Below are positions 15,701-29,000 of a stretch of 64,000 bases of DNA, piece by piece. Below the pieces are notes generated by a model. The model worked only from the letters and a program-made list of their open reading frames with translations, was not told where the DNA came from and ran no database searches. The stretch's first letter is position 1, and each line of letters starts with the position of its first letter. Source of the stretch: Xestospongia muta (taxonomy: Eukaryota > Porifera > Demospongiae > Haplosclerida > Petrosiidae); the NCBI GenBank assembly GCA_963693285.1, contig OY848920.1:2183135-2247134 (forward strand), given 5' to 3'. The position numbers and the translations under genes were made by a program.

Positions 15701-17781
15701 TATAGCTATGATATAATTAAGTATAGCTGATTGATAATATACAGTTTCAATAAAGTACAAGCTAGTAATATCAACAAAACTCTGTTTTGATCACTATGGA
15801 ATTTTAATTGTATAGAGTAATTGGCATCACTGTTTTAAATACATAAGTGTATCCATATATGGACAATGTTAAATAACTATGAATACTTGTAAGTCGATTT
15901 ATTTATTATACAAATATAACCTAGAGTAAATAAATAAAGATAAGATAACTTTTGTTAGGAATCATATAAGCAAGGAAATATGTCATCTGAGCTATTCTTG
16001 GCCCAGGACTTACAACCAAAGTGAAAAGTGAGTTGAGTTGAAATTTGCTTTTCAGGTGGGGTAAGTGTTGGCATGCAATTATGGAGAAGAGTAAATTAAT
16101 ATTGGTATTCTGTTTGTGATTCATTGGCTTTTCTGTCTTACTTTTACCATTTGTTGTACCTGTTTATAATGAATTTCAACAATAATTATCAAGAACAATT
16201 AATAAAGTGTTTTGTTGAGAAATGAATGCAAAATCTTTTAAAATTAAGTATGATGCTAGCATGTACCAAGAAACAATTATGCATGCCTCCTGTAAATGTT
16301 CAAAAATTTTCGCACCAACGTCTGCACCACTTACCTTGGCTGGGACCCAAAAGTCAACTCATTACCAGACCAAAGTTTCACTTGGTATTTAAGTCTGGGC
16401 TAGACTAAACATGAAGTTACTTCAATCATAACATCTAATGTTCTACTAATATAAATACCAATATATTATATAAGTGACATTATTAGCATTTACGTATAGA
16501 CATTGGTTATGGTAAAAACAAGTTTACTTATAATGTGTGCCTGTATAGATTGTAATATTAACTATAGAGTACAAGCTAGTTATATCAACAAAATATTGTT
16601 TTGATTACTATGGAATTTTAATTGTATAGAGTAATTGGCATCACTATTTTTTAATTACATAAGTGTATCTTTATATGGACAATGTTGAATAACTATGAAT
16701 ACTTCTAAGTCGATCTATTTATTATACAACTATAAACCTAAGGTAAATAAATAAAGATAAGATAAACTTATGTTAGGAATCATACAAGCAAGGAAATATG
16801 TCATCTGAGCTATTCTTCACCCAAGTGCTTCTCAGGTGTGGTGAGTGTTGGTATGCAATTATGGGGAAGATTAAATTAACATTGGTATTGTGATTATGAT
16901 CCTCCAAATGTTAAGAAAAATTCATACCAACTTCAGCACCTAGGCTGAGTCACAAAGGCCAACTCATCACTAGACCTACATCTCACTTTGTATCTAGGTC
17001 TTGTACAAAATAAGCATGAATTTACTTTTATTAAGAGCAATTAAGAGTATACATAATATCTAGTGTTTTGCTAATACTAATATCTTTATCAATGTAAGCG
17101 ACAATATTAGTGGCTTAATAAAAAGTATTTTTATAAACGTGTCCCTGCATAGATTGCACTATTAACAATTTCATGTTGATGACAGCAGTAAGACTCTTTA
17201 ATAGTACATCTGGATTTATAAGACAATTAGTAAAACATAGCATTGGTGGAAACTTGAATGTTAATAACATGTAAAGGAAATGACTTATCTTTCTTTATTT
17301 TAAATTCTTTAATGCTACTATTATCTTGGTTATAAAACTAATGTTATTGTTCATTGCATAGCCCTTGCTATCTGTTATATTTTAAGTTGTTTTTAGTAAT
17401 ACTATATGAGTATAATCACTGCATCAGATATCCATAGACCGTGCCAGCAGGGCATTATTAACAAGACTGCTATTAATGTCAAGAAACATTTTTAATTAAG
17501 TGCAGGTACCTGTTCTTAATATAGTTTTGTTTACAAATAAACAAAAATTAATGGTGTCACTTTCTCTTGGTTGAATTCATTTAAAGTGAAATCTAAGTGG
17601 CCTCTTTATATAATATATAAAAATTAATGCATCTGTATATTTGTATTATTATGCATATAAAACAAACTGTATATATATATATATACATAATTATATATAA
17701 TATGCTTAGTTAATGCTTCACATTTTCACATACCAGCTCGGTTGTATAATTTCGTGATTTCTTGACTTTATCCTTAGCCAT
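742..17781 (-). CDS. Ankyrin-repeat / Roc-COR GTPase / Death-domain protein, copy 1
   Basis: Spliced from 30 exons to 5034 nt (1677 aa). Exons in gene order: 17781-17734, 14584-14504, 13915-13817, 13233-13135, 13071-12973, 12734-12636, 12432-12334, 11940-11854, 11745-11653, 11551-11453, 11338-11240, 11185-11087, 10853-10755, 10115-10017, 9965-9897, 8493-8401, 8291-8199, 8098-8000, 7455-7357, 7306-7208, 6898-6800, 5631-5533, 5480-5385, 5180-5070, 4988-4917, 4249-4148, 3873-3778, 3520-1436, 1383-1305, 1085-742. About 20 ankyrin repeats (TPLHxAA) fill residues 17 to about 890. The Roc GTPase has a P-loop GKSSVGKST near 927, HDFAGHPEYY near 985 and GSHPD near 1052, followed by a COR-like region and a C-terminal Death domain (about 1590-1670). 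The order matches DAPK1 without its kinase. It is likely a cytosolic death or stress signalling scaffold; partners are unknown. The start MAKDKVKKSR is conserved in copy 2. Confidence 0.88.
1436..3520 (-). other. Large Roc-COR exon of copy 1
   Basis: This is a single 2085-nt phase-0 exon. It holds the last ankyrin repeat, the Roc GTPase and the COR-like region, ending FAGQNPL before a gtaggt donor. The exon in copy 2 (20681-22765) has exactly the same length and is highly similar. Having the whole GTPase module in one uninterrupted exon, while each ankyrin repeat has its own, suggests the two halves had separate origins. That last point is inference. Confidence 0.85.
4749..4910. repeat. (TA)n microsatellite tracts in an intron
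   Basis: Long TA dinucleotide runs at about 4750-4802 and 4891-4910 lie inside the intron between exons 4988-4917 and 4249-4148 of the first ankyrin gene. Confidence 0.9.
5632..6799 (-). other. 1.2-kb intron of copy 1
   Basis: The intron between the DGNTSLHIA-type ankyrin exon (6898-6800) and the next one (5631-5533). It is AT-rich, contains no supported exon and has a short TA run near 6702-6717. Confidence 0.7.
8494..9896 (-). other. 1.4-kb intron at the internal duplication junction of copy 1
   Basis: Lies between the shortened ankyrin exon 9965-9897 and the chimeric exon 8493-8401. It contains a TA/CATA microsatellite at about 9696-9776 and no supported exon. Its position marks the join between the two duplicated ankyrin blocks. 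Confidence 0.65.
14098..14146. repeat. Short perfect stem-loop in intron 2 of copy 1
   Basis: Positions 14098-14118 and 14126-14146 are inverted copies of 21 nt with one mismatch, around a 7-nt loop. It sits in the intron between exons 14584-14504 and 13915-13817. It could be a small foldback element or a chance palindrome in AT-rich DNA. Confidence 0.5.
15750..16462. repeat. Intronic direct repeat, unit 1
   Basis: Begins with an AGTACAAGCTAG core and shares long stretches with 16564-17092, for example ATGTCATCTGAGCTATTCTT in both. The offset is about 814 bp, with several indels. A weaker match occurs near 30050-30200 in the first intron of gene copy 2, so the sequence predates the gene duplication. 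Confidence 0.8.
16564..17092. repeat. Intronic direct repeat, unit 2
   Basis: Second copy of the 15750-16462 unit, shortened by internal deletions, in the same orientation. Confidence 0.8.
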
Positions 17782-17840
17782 CACCGATTTTGACGGAAGT
17801 CTTCCTCACAAGAAAGGTCTACTAGAAACATATTTAGCTT

Positions 17841-17878
17841 CCCTGGGGAAAATGTGTCCCCAGGGAGAGTATATATAC
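17841..17878 (-). promoter_or_regulatory. Promoter of copy 1: TATA box beside an inverted repeat
   Basis: On the minus strand a TATATATA box (about 17870-17877) is followed by a perfect inverted repeat, CCCTGGGGA (17841-17849) against TCCCCAGGG (17857-17865), about 60 bp before the ATG. Copy 2 keeps the same TATA-plus-CTGGGAAAATG arrangement at 30828-30888. The palindrome may lie at or just after the transcription start, where it could bind a dimeric factor or form a 5'UTR hairpin. That role is inferred. Confidence 0.6.
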
Positions 17879-18564
17879 CGTAATACCTCTACGTACGTGT
17901 AATTTGCCAAAAATATATATAAGTCACGCAAGTATATTATATTAATATTGGTACCACAGCAAAATTTAGTCTGGTATCTTTTGCTTGGTATAGAATATAA
18001 AAGATATAATCGTATATATGAAAGATATATACGGTATAGCTGTATCCTATAACTTAAAATTAATATTGGTGTATGACTATAGTTATTACCACTACAGCAT
18101 CCAAAGTTATTAGAGTTACTATTTTTAGACTTGGCAGGAAAAGGACGCGGTGAGAAAACGTCATAATTGCAAAAAACAACACGTTAGTCCGGAACTAGTC
18201 TAGCGAACTAGACCCTCCTCCTTTATGCAATATTAATACTTTTATGCTGACGACAGCAGTAAGATTCTTTAATATATAGTGCATCTGGGTTTAAAATTCT
18301 ATTAGTACGTAAACTGTAGCATTGGTGAAACTTCAACATAGACATGTACAACATGTAAAAGAAATCACTCACCTTGATTTATTTTAAATTCTTTAATAGC
18401 TACTATGGAATTAAATAGAGAATTTTTTAAAATCACAATATGATGTATCACAACTTTTATAAAAAAAAAACAATTAATGTTACGTTCCAGAAATTATAAA
18501 AAATTATCTGGCTAACGAATGGTAATCACCATAATATTTTAATACATAATAGGGTATGAATATA
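17879..18564. other. Intergenic DNA between copy 1 and the broken copy
   Basis: No gene. The segment 18235-18410 is a diverged direct repeat of 17165-17320 in intron 1. Sequence near 18525-18560 resembles the 3' flank of the intact genes (around 570-600), which places the end of the broken gene copy here. Confidence 0.55.
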
Positions 18565-19345
18565 TTAAGTAAATATTTCATCTTTAAATTTAGTAGATTG
18601 TGAAGAAATAACTTGAGTAAGAGTACTCTTACCAATGGAAGACTTTCCACAAATGAATAATTTAGTATAAGAATTGATAGGACGTTGATCTTTTCCATTG
18701 TGAAATGGTTCAAAAAGCTTTATAATATCATATCGGTTCTTGTGGTCAGGTGGAACCATTTCAATAGCAGTGTATCCACAATTGTTTTTTAACACAAGCC
18801 AAACATAGCCATGCAGTTGAAACCAAGTAACGAATCAGCTCTAAAGAACCACTTGAACAAGTATAGTGAAGAATTGAATCACCTTGAAAGTCTTTACAAT
18901 TAACCTAAGAAAAAAGGGTAGTTTTTACCTAGGATTTGTTGTTACTTCTTAAAATAAATGAATTGAGATAAATTTAAACTATTATTTTATGAAAAGCTTT
19001 TGTAAATTACCTACATATAAGTTGAAAAGTGTCTGCAAAAATAAAATTTAAACAATAGCTCTTGTAGCTATACATTTATACTAAAAAGTTAGCTCTAAAT
19101 AAAAGTGAATACTAGAACATATCAAGAACAGTAAGAAAAGGTTTTCTCAGTTCATATAGTTGGAATGCATTTCAGAGTGCTTATTATATTCGTTTTTTAT
19201 TTAGTAAATTAATAAATTAATTAATAAGTATGATATGTGTTTTAACTTAGAGCTTTTATCGCCTCACAGGAGATTCATGTGTTACTATTATTTTTAAAAC
19301 ATCAAGAGCATTATCAAAAGTGGTGTAATGAAGTGGTGTCCTGCC
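18565..19345 (-). pseudogene. Broken third ankyrin-Roc-Death copy
   Basis: The minus strand holds a remnant ankyrin exon (19345 to about 19251) and the start of the Roc exon (18904 to 18565), which still reads through the P-loop (GKSSIGKST). The ankyrin exon is frameshifted near its end and its donor has become ctaag. The Roc exon has a 4-nt insertion (GCAT) after the STxx position, which breaks the frame. After KDEIFT it stops and runs directly into 3'-flank-like sequence, so about 2 kb of Roc-COR-Death is deleted. It is not expected to make a functional protein. Confidence 0.82.
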
Positions 19346-20022
19346 CTACATTAAAATTGCTAAAGAATGTATGATTATACAAGACTCATTAATAATATTT
19401 AATAGAATAGTTTAAGTTAGTAAAATGTTAGAAGATAGATATCCAAATAAAACTTTTGCATGTTGATAGGAAGCATTTGTGAAAGTTAAATAAATTACTT
19501 ATTTAGAAGTCATTATCACTTCATTTAAAATGCATTATACAAGCATATTTTAAACATAATATTTTAAATTACCTAGTTGCTTTAATGCAATTTACAATTG
19601 CACAATAATATGAAGGAGAAAGTGAATCCAAAGTTATATATCAAATTTGGATAATTAATTTTTTGTTTAACGTTTTTAGAGTGACATATTAGTAGAAACA
19701 TTTATATAGACTCCATTAAAATAAACACAAGCAATTATATCTCAAGATTTAATATATTTTTACTAGTGCTATAGCAAACAAGAAAAAAATTACAATCCAT
19801 ATACAAAAAAAGCAGATATGAGGTTAACAACTACAAATTACCATAATATTATGTAAAATAGGATATACAAAGCAAACACAAATTAAATAAAATCATTGCA
19901 GTATGTCAATAAAACTTTAGCAACTGCATAGTAAAGTATATTTTTATAAATAAAAAAACCACTTAAAACAATGAATAAAAATAACACACTGGGAAATAAA
20001 AACTGCGAATTTACTCAAGTAA
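19346..20022. repeat. Duplicated 3' flank of copy 2
   Basis: From about 19508 the sequence parallels 248-741, the 3' flank of copy 1. Together the two flanks mark one edge of the tandem duplication. No gene is seen. Confidence 0.75.
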
Positions 20023-23000
20023 TTAAAAATCCAACTTCAAGTATTGGCTTTGTACTTGTGGTTCACACAAATAGTCACGTATTTTTTGGCCAATAGTAAT
20101 TTGGTCAACAATAGGACACTCAACTGCTTCAATTAGAGTAGACCATGTTACGTCTGAGGTCTGAGAATCCATCCACTCCTGGATGACCAACGATAACCTT
20201 TTTGAGTCGGGATAAGGACTATAAAGGTGGCTTTGGAGACATCCAAACTTAACTTCGAGTGCTTCCCCAATTTCTTGCCATAGATATTTGATATCTGCTA
20301 ATAGAACAAGCACATCACGTTTAACAGGACGCTTTCCCAATAGATCAGAACGAGTTACATTTGTCCCTAATGAAATTAATATGCAATTATTAATATGTAT
20401 ATTGTAATTGAAAAATAGTACAGTTCAATACTCTTAAGTAGATCATAAAAATTATTATGAGATATAAGAAAGTAAAGATATATATTAATTAGTGATAAAT
20501 TAAATATGTTAAAAAAGGGGATAATCATTTAACAGTTTAACAAACTTACCTTTCTTGAGGTTTAATATTCCATAACTCATTTCAGAATATATTTTAATGT
20601 CATCTTCAGTTAAGTTACCAGCAAGAGTCTATTAATAATAACATAACTATAAATAATTAATTAAAATATTACAAACCTACCAAAGGATTCTGTCCTGCAA
20701 AGATGCTAAATTTGTTGAGTTGCTTTCTCAGTGACTGATATGTAGTGGTTTTTGTAACCATAATTTTTAGCTTTAGTGTAGTGCATATTTTCATAAAATA
20801 GTCAATAACTTCTTGTGAAAGAAATTCATTTGCCATTTTATCATCAAACAATGCACGTATCAGCAAAGGCGTAATGGCACAAAAAGGCTCACATTTCCCG
20901 ATGATAGCGCTTAGATTTACTGCTAGGCCTTCACTATCATACATCTCTTTTTGCTGAGTGACTATGGTATGTGCTACATCTTCAATAGGGCAAACACTTA
21001 AGCTGGCAATATTGCTTGTAAGAGCAAGCTTAATAGACTTGGGTGAAATAACGCACTCTTCAACATAGCATGCTGGGCAAAGTTCCTTTTGAAGTGTCAC
21101 AATTTCTTTAATAAGAGAGCTACGAATTTTATTGCACAGCACTGGATCACCTTCAGACACTAAAACAGTTACACAGCGATTATGCTCTGTAACTTGCACA
21201 ACTACTTCAACACCTTTTATCCAACGGATACCATTTCTCCAAATGTCGCAGGATACTGCTAATTGCTGCAAATGATCGCTAGACTTCAGTTGGCCAATGG
21301 CACGATTTCTAAGGCAATGACTATAAGCTAAATGAAGAAGAAGAAGGCTCAAGAAACGTGAAGAAAGAAACTGATTAGGTCTGGGACAAAAAAGACACCA
21401 ACCATAACCTTGAGTGATTTGTATATTTTTGGGTCGATCTTCAAGGACAAGACACGAAAAGAATAGAAGTTTTTCCGAAATCGAAGCAGGCGAAGCTACA
21501 TTGGTCTGAATTATATTCAAAACACTAGAATCTACAACATGGCAAAATTCAAGACTCAATAAAAAATTGACAATCATATCTGTATCGTAAGAAGGAAACA
21601 CTTTTTTAAGAGCGGAAACTGGAACAACTCCAGTGTTACTTGCTATATTCTTGTGCACTTGTTCAATAGACTTAGGAGCAAATAATATGCCATTAACTTC
21701 ACTTAAAAGTGTGCTTTTATTAATAATTACCCAGTTGCTCGTTCCATTTTTAATAAATAGAATCAACCCTTTATCACTAAGGATGGACAATAAATCTGTT
21801 ACAACAGATGGTTTGGATGGCAATGAAGCATTATTTTCAATTTCAATTTTTTCAATTACTTGTTCTAAGGTTAAGGCAATGGCATCTAATTTAGAATGAA
21901 GGAATGCATTAAGAACAAAGCAATAATAGCTAATACTTTCAGATTTGTCTGAAAGAGTTTTACAACTCACTGATAGGTTCTTCATAAACCTATCAATTGC
22001 TTTACCTCCAAGGCGACGACAATCTATTGCAAAAAACCCACGATACTCTTGATTTTTCAGAACTTCCCTGACAATGGAATCAATGTAAGGTCGATGTGTT
22101 GATACAATATTTGGACTGAGGAAATCAGGATGACTTCCAATGATAAGTAGCTCCGATTTCTCTTGTAATCGACAGCTCACGTTTTCGATAAAATTAATCC
22201 AAAAGTAAAGATCTCGTTTAATTGTTTCACGATCATCTCGCAAATCCACGATAACAATGAAGCCACCAGGAGAACGTAGCATCAGACTTTCGAGAACTGC
22301 AGAATGGCTATTGTAATATTCAGGATGACCAGCAAAATCATGGAGGATAACATTACCAATTTCATCACTCTGGATTTCATGAGGAATAATACCAGCTGTT
22401 TTAGGTATAACTCCTGTTACTATATCATTTTGAGTAAATGATTTGTCTTTCAGTTTAGTGGATCGTGAAGAAATAACTTGAGTAAGAGAGCTCTTGCCAA
22501 CAGAAGACTTTCCACAGACGAACAATTTGGTATAGGAATCAATAGGACATTGATCTTTTCCTTGCTGAAATGGCTCAAAAAGCTTTATGATATCATAACG
22601 ATTTGGATGGTCAGTTGGAACCATTTCAAGAGCAGTGTTTCCATGATTGTTTTTTAACATAGGCCTTACATATCCGGTTGAAAGCAAGTAACGAATAAGC
22701 TCTAAAGAACCTTTTGAGCAAGCAATATGCAGAATAGTATCACCATGAACATCTTGACAAGTAGCCTAGGAAAAAGGGTTAGTTATTGTCTAGGATTTGT
22801 TGTTGATACTTAATGCAAATAAATAAGGAAAAGGTGAATTTTATATATTTTGTGAAGTCTTTTGCACTAACTAAGTTGGACATTTCATGTAATATCCATA
22901 TGTACATTAAATAAAATCACTTGCAGATATCATCAGTAACACTTAACACATGTAGTTGTACATAGGAAGGACTAACATGACATCACAAGGACATACAATA

Positions 23001-26000
23001 TAGAAAATATTTTGTGGATTGAATAACCTCATTTAAATGCAAATCATATTGAATAGTCATTACATTGGTGATTATTTAAGATAACAAAATGCACATTTAC
23101 AGTATGAACATGTTCACTTACAGACTTTATTGCGTCATTGTGAGATACATGTTCTAGTATGAGTTTGACAATTTTAAGATCACTATCCAAAAAGGTGTAA
23201 TGAAGCGGTGTCTTATTGGTCTACATAAGGAAGTAAAATGTTATGGAAGTGTCATTAATGACTTATTATAGGACATTTTGAACTTAGTAAATTGTAAATG
23301 ACTTAGAACCACATGTGCAGCTTTTTCACTGATTTTAAATGTTGCTAGGAGACAATAATATCACAATTGGTGGACAAAAAGCAATTGTGAATATTAAATC
23401 ATAGATAAATACCAAAAACTTGTGTGTATGTAGTATCAATTGTGCAAAATATTTGTGATTATAAATACGAAAATGGAATGTCACAAACAAACAAATTTTG
23501 AACAAACACTTGTGTATAAATGGTTGCTATGTGTCCACTTTGAACATGCAGTTATTAAAATTCAGTACATGATAAGCTCAATGATAGGTCTGTAATATTA
23601 CCTAATTACATTGACTTCCTAGTCAGATGGACACATAACAACCATTTGTACACAAGCATTTACTCGAATTTTGATTGCACATTAGGAAACATTTTTGTAT
23701 TTATGTTCACATTTTATTAATGAAAAACAAAGACAGTAAATAATCATTGTAATCATTGCATAACCTAATTTTTGTCATTAATAACAACATTTAACTATTT
23801 TATTTTACAAAGAATAGTGTAGGCTTCTTAGGCTAGAAACTAGTTATACAACGGCATTTAAAAGTAAATAGAAGTTACATGTAAATGACAGAGCAATGCT
23901 ATACACTAAAATACTATAGCATGGAACTCACATGTTGAGCCTGTTTATGAATGTCTGCTTTATGTTTCATCAAAAATGACACAACATCCAGGTTTACATT
24001 ATATGCAGCATAATGTAATGGAGTATATTCATATTGGCCGAATCTGATCTAGCAGAATTAAGAACAATACAGGAAATTATAATTGTTACAAGCCAAATCA
24101 AAATAACTATAATTGTAGAAAAAGAAACAAAAGTGGAAACAAAATGGTTATCTACTGTCCCATATTAATACAAATGTAGTTCTACAATTACATGATGTTA
24201 ACATACAGGAGCTATATAGTATTGTGCATATATATTTTTATCCTGCTATGAGCCATTGCTCTATGGAGTAAATATTGTTATGTAGAAGTAATGTATTGGA
24301 AACACTTTTTATGTTTTGCAGTGTTGTCTTCTTTACATGCTACATTCCTCTGAAATAAGTATATAGTTGGACTTGTTTATTAAAGAATGTACTTGAAAGA
24401 CAAAACAGCTCTATACATGTGTTACAAAATTTTTTCATGAGTTTTAATGTCAAAACTTCAATATTACAGGTAGCAATAACTATCTAAATTAGAAGCCATT
24501 TTAATAATAATTTATTTACAAGTAATACAATATTAGAACTCAGTGCTATTGTCAAAATACGAATCATTGCTAAAAAACTTTAAGGTAATTGCATAATTTT
24601 CAATTTACGATATAATAGATAAAATTATATTTGTATCTATATTCAGAAACTAAATAACTTAAATAGATTAACTTAATTAAAAATTAGATAATACAATACA
24701 ATACCTGTGATATCCATTCTTTAATGATGAATAACAGCTCATTACGAGTAGGAGAATGGTATGGACTACAGCGTAACTGGGTAAAAAAATTAGTTAATTA
24801 AGAAATATTAACAACAAAACCAACATAACCAAAAGACTAACAAATAAATTCAAACCAACCATATATAGTCCTTGAGGTACTTCCATATAGTTAACATCAG
24901 CTCCAAGACAAAGACATAAACGAGCTACTTCTATATCACCTTTTTTTAAAGCAAAAACTAGCCTTTTATTCTAAAAAAAGAAACAACAATTGCATGTGTA
25001 CAAATATACATGTGTCATAGTTTGATTGGCTTTCTGGTATCTCTGTACATATATGTCTTATAAGAAATGCTTAGGAATTGATATATAGACTTTAAGAAGT
25101 TTGAAGCAACAACTTTAAATTAAATTGCATTCAATAAAAGTAAGTTAAATAATCATGATAAGATTTTTCATTTCAAACCTTAATTATAGAGAAGTTAGGT
25201 CCTGTTTCATATAAAAGCATAAAGGCATCAACATGACCAAAGTATTCTGCTCTTAATATAGGTGTGTACCCCATCTATTATATGAATAATAAGCAAGGTA
25301 ATGTTATCTGCTTGTATTCATCTTACTATATCAAGAACATTCAAATTTGGATTATACTTTAGTAGCACAGTGAGTGTCGTTGAGTCTCCTTTATGAGCAG
25401 CCATATGTAGAGCAGTTTCACCCAACTGTATATGATATAATAACAAACCTTGAGATAATACTGTTATTACGATTACTATTATTTATTTATTACTTTTTCT
25501 CTGTGTGTACATACATTGTGTATACATACATACATGCATGCATCCATCCATTCATCAATCCACCCAACACACACACACACACACACGTATATAAGTAACA
25601 ATAGGAATATACTTTGAATAGGATTGCTAACCTATTCAAGCTTACACAAAGGTTTAACAGGTCTTATAGCTTTTTAGATAGTTACTTCATGAAATACTTA
25701 GTTATACAGTGTGGCTTTGCTTCAACTTGGAATAATTAAAGAACAAAACTTGATGATTAAAGCAATAGTAGTTTAAATGTTATGACAAATATATGATATG
25801 GTTCATATATATATATATATATACATATATTAAGTGTTATATCAAATAATTTAATACAGACTTTTGTAAGACAATGCTTACATCTGTAGCTAATGATTGA
25901 TACTTTTTACAAATCCCTCTTTAAAAAGGAATTTTTAAACATGTTTACAAAATTCAAATACATCATAGACATACATATATCCAAACATTTTGAGTAGACA

Positions 26001-29000
26001 TACATTTACGTAATGAACGAGAGCTATAAGTAATATGACAGAAAGCTAAATACACTTACATTGTTTTGAGCATCAACATTTGCTTTGTTGTTCAGAAGAA
26101 TAGAAACTGCCTTTGTATGGCCTTTAGAAGTAGCAATATGCAAAGAAATATTTCCATCCTATAAAGTAAAATTAATTAAAAAGGAAGCTAATGATATTAA
26201 TTATTAAAAATGCACGTGAAGTTGCTGTAGTGCATATTATTAGATAGTTACATTGCATTTAATTTAAAGTAATTATTACTGTAAGTTAGTAGCTCACTCC
26301 ATCAATAAGGTTGACATCTGCCTGATGTTTAATCAACAAAGACAGTAGCTGATAATCTGCATTAGCAGTTGCATAGTGTAAAGGTCCTTTGGAGAACTGA
26401 AAAACCAGCATAAAAGTAAGCATGTACAATAGAGCAGTAGTATAAACTTACAATGTCTTGACAGTCTACATGAACTTGATTTTTCAATAAAATTGACACA
26501 ATAGTTCTGTGCTGATTAAGAGTTGCCCAGTGTAAAGGTTTCCTGTGATACTATGCAGAAGGTACAATGTGGCTCAATTTGAGATTGTATAATAATAACA
26601 TATATTATATCTATTGATATGTAAACATGTTAGGATTCAATGCACAGTCTTATATAAATCAATTAATATATGTGTGTGTGTTTGTGTGTAAAATTGACAA
26701 AACTGCTTTATATTTTATGAACCTACTCTGCCAGAGATCTCTTTAATTGCGCCATTTTCCAATAGAAAATTGACTATCTGTGCATGTCCATTTTTAGCGG
26801 CATAATGTAATGGTGATAGACCAAACTATTTATTGGAAATAAGAAATAATAAACGTGTGGACAAAATTGCAATGTACAATACTATCTGAGGCAAGTTAGT
26901 ATTAATTTACAATATATTGCAAATTAATAGTGACTTTACTTACAAAGTTAATAAAGTTGATGTCTGCTCCACAATTAAGAGATTCTTTAACCATGTTAAT
27001 ATCCCCTCTTTGACTACCATCAATTAATTTGAGCACCTAGATTAAATAAATGTCAATGTTGAAGTATATATATATATATATACCAAAGTATCTAGGTCTG
27101 TTGTATGGAGAGAGCTCGATATCGTTTAGACAGAGCAGGTTAGACAAGAATTGAGGGACAGAAGCTGTCTGATGATCGCATAGCACGTGAAACTCGGAGT
27201 AACAGCAACTAAGCAGAGATCTGTTCTTCTGTCCCTCAATTCTTTTCTATATATATATATATATATATAATTTATTTATTGCCTATGTATCAGTATTAAA
27301 GTGTATCCATGGATCATACACAGTTTTATTTTCCAACTTACTGCATCAATAACAAATCTTTCTGTTGTCGTTACTAATATGAATGTTTTCAAGAAAACAC
27401 CTTCATAGAGAGGATCATAAAACTCTAGCTGTGGATAAATTAATCTTGTGAATGTAAAATATAACAGTTTGATGTAATTAATTAACATTAGTAGGAAATG
27501 TATCTGAATCTTAATTATTAGAAATGCCAGAGATTAATGAAATGAATGTGAATAGTCAGCATAAGCTATATCCTATAATTAGGGAGAGAGTTGCACTACC
27601 TATGTAGAATACCTGATCCTTTTCAAAGTTAGAATATTTTAAAGACATAAAAGCCATTATCAAAATTGCTTTTTCAAAGTTTTGAAATATTATCGGTAAT
27701 GTAACTAGACTGTAATAGGAAGAAAATGTTTAATATAATATTTTACCATATCTTTGAATTTGTCATCTGGTTGAAATTTTAACAGGAGATTCACAACATC
27801 TTTACGTCTATGCATTGCAGCCAGATGGATGGCAGTTTTACCAGCCTGAAAATAACGTTAAACATAGATTTTATATATTAAAATAAATACTACTAAATAA
27901 TTTCAGAATTATCACTTTAGTTAAACATATTTAATACAGTAGAGAGAGTTTTTGGGTTTCATTTTTATAGAATTCAGCAGCTTTAATATTATGTAATTGA
28001 TCACCTAGGCATGCAATATATAATTTAAGATTATTCATTACCATGTTTAGTTTGGTTGGATCAGCATTAGCAGTTAATAATGCAGCAACTGTCTCTGTAT
28101 GACCTTCACGAGCTCCCAAATGTAAAGGTGTGTTTTCATCCTATGTTAAGTTAAAAAGGATATCTCTGATTTTAACATATATTATTATTACTACTGCTGA
28201 CTGTCAGATGAGGGATTGTACTTACAAGTATGAATAATTATGCCTGTTAATAGTATTTCATTTGAAAGCATGATGAAATGCTTGATATTAACTAGGGTTT
28301 CATTTTGTAGAAGACTGTTATATTAATTTTCTTACAATATCTATGATGTCAACAGATATATGAGCATTTATAAACACTGACACAGCATCAACATGACCAT
28401 TTTCCGCTGCAAGGTGAAGTGGACTCTTTTTCATCTAAACATCATGAAAACAGAGATAGTTATATCTTTTATTGCTACTGATTGAATAAATTAATTTTTA
28501 AAACACTTACAACATCTTGAGCATAAATATTTGCTTTAGAATTTATTAAAGAGAAACAGATTTTAGAATGTCCATTCCTAGCAGCTAAATGCAATGGTGT
28601 CTGCCAGTACTATATCAATACAAAATTAATCTATTAATTACACTTTCAAAACGAGATGAAAAACTATGATGGTGACAACTTGAATTACATCTTGTAACAA
28701 TGTTACACATACAATCTCTTTATAATATCCTTTGAAAATAAGCATGTCTATAACTTTATTATGTAAACACTTTTACAATAAATATTATAGTGCATGGAAA
28801 AACAATTAATTTAACAATTATCACTTACTCTGTTAGTGATATCAACATATGCTTGAGCTTCCATTAATATGTCAACTATAACGTCATATCCTTTCATAGC
28901 TGCATAATGAAGTGCACTCATATCAAACTGCATAAAAAAGATATTAGTAAGTTCAAACTACTATTAGTTGTCAAGCCTTTATTTATTCTGAGTAATTATT

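Larger units (their letters stand above)
14585..17733 (-). other. 3.1-kb first intron of copy 1
   Basis: Separates the 48-nt start exon from the ankyrin exons. It is largely made of direct repeats (15750-16462 and 16564-17092) plus a segment (17165-17320) that recurs at 18235-18410. Short open frames on the plus strand around 14919-15442 show no protein-like composition or splice context and are not called. Confidence 0.65.

Noticed and set aside
27165..27225. C/D-box snoRNA in the 27.1-kb insertion
   Set aside because: A CTGATGA-like C box is present, but no properly placed D box with terminal pairing was found.
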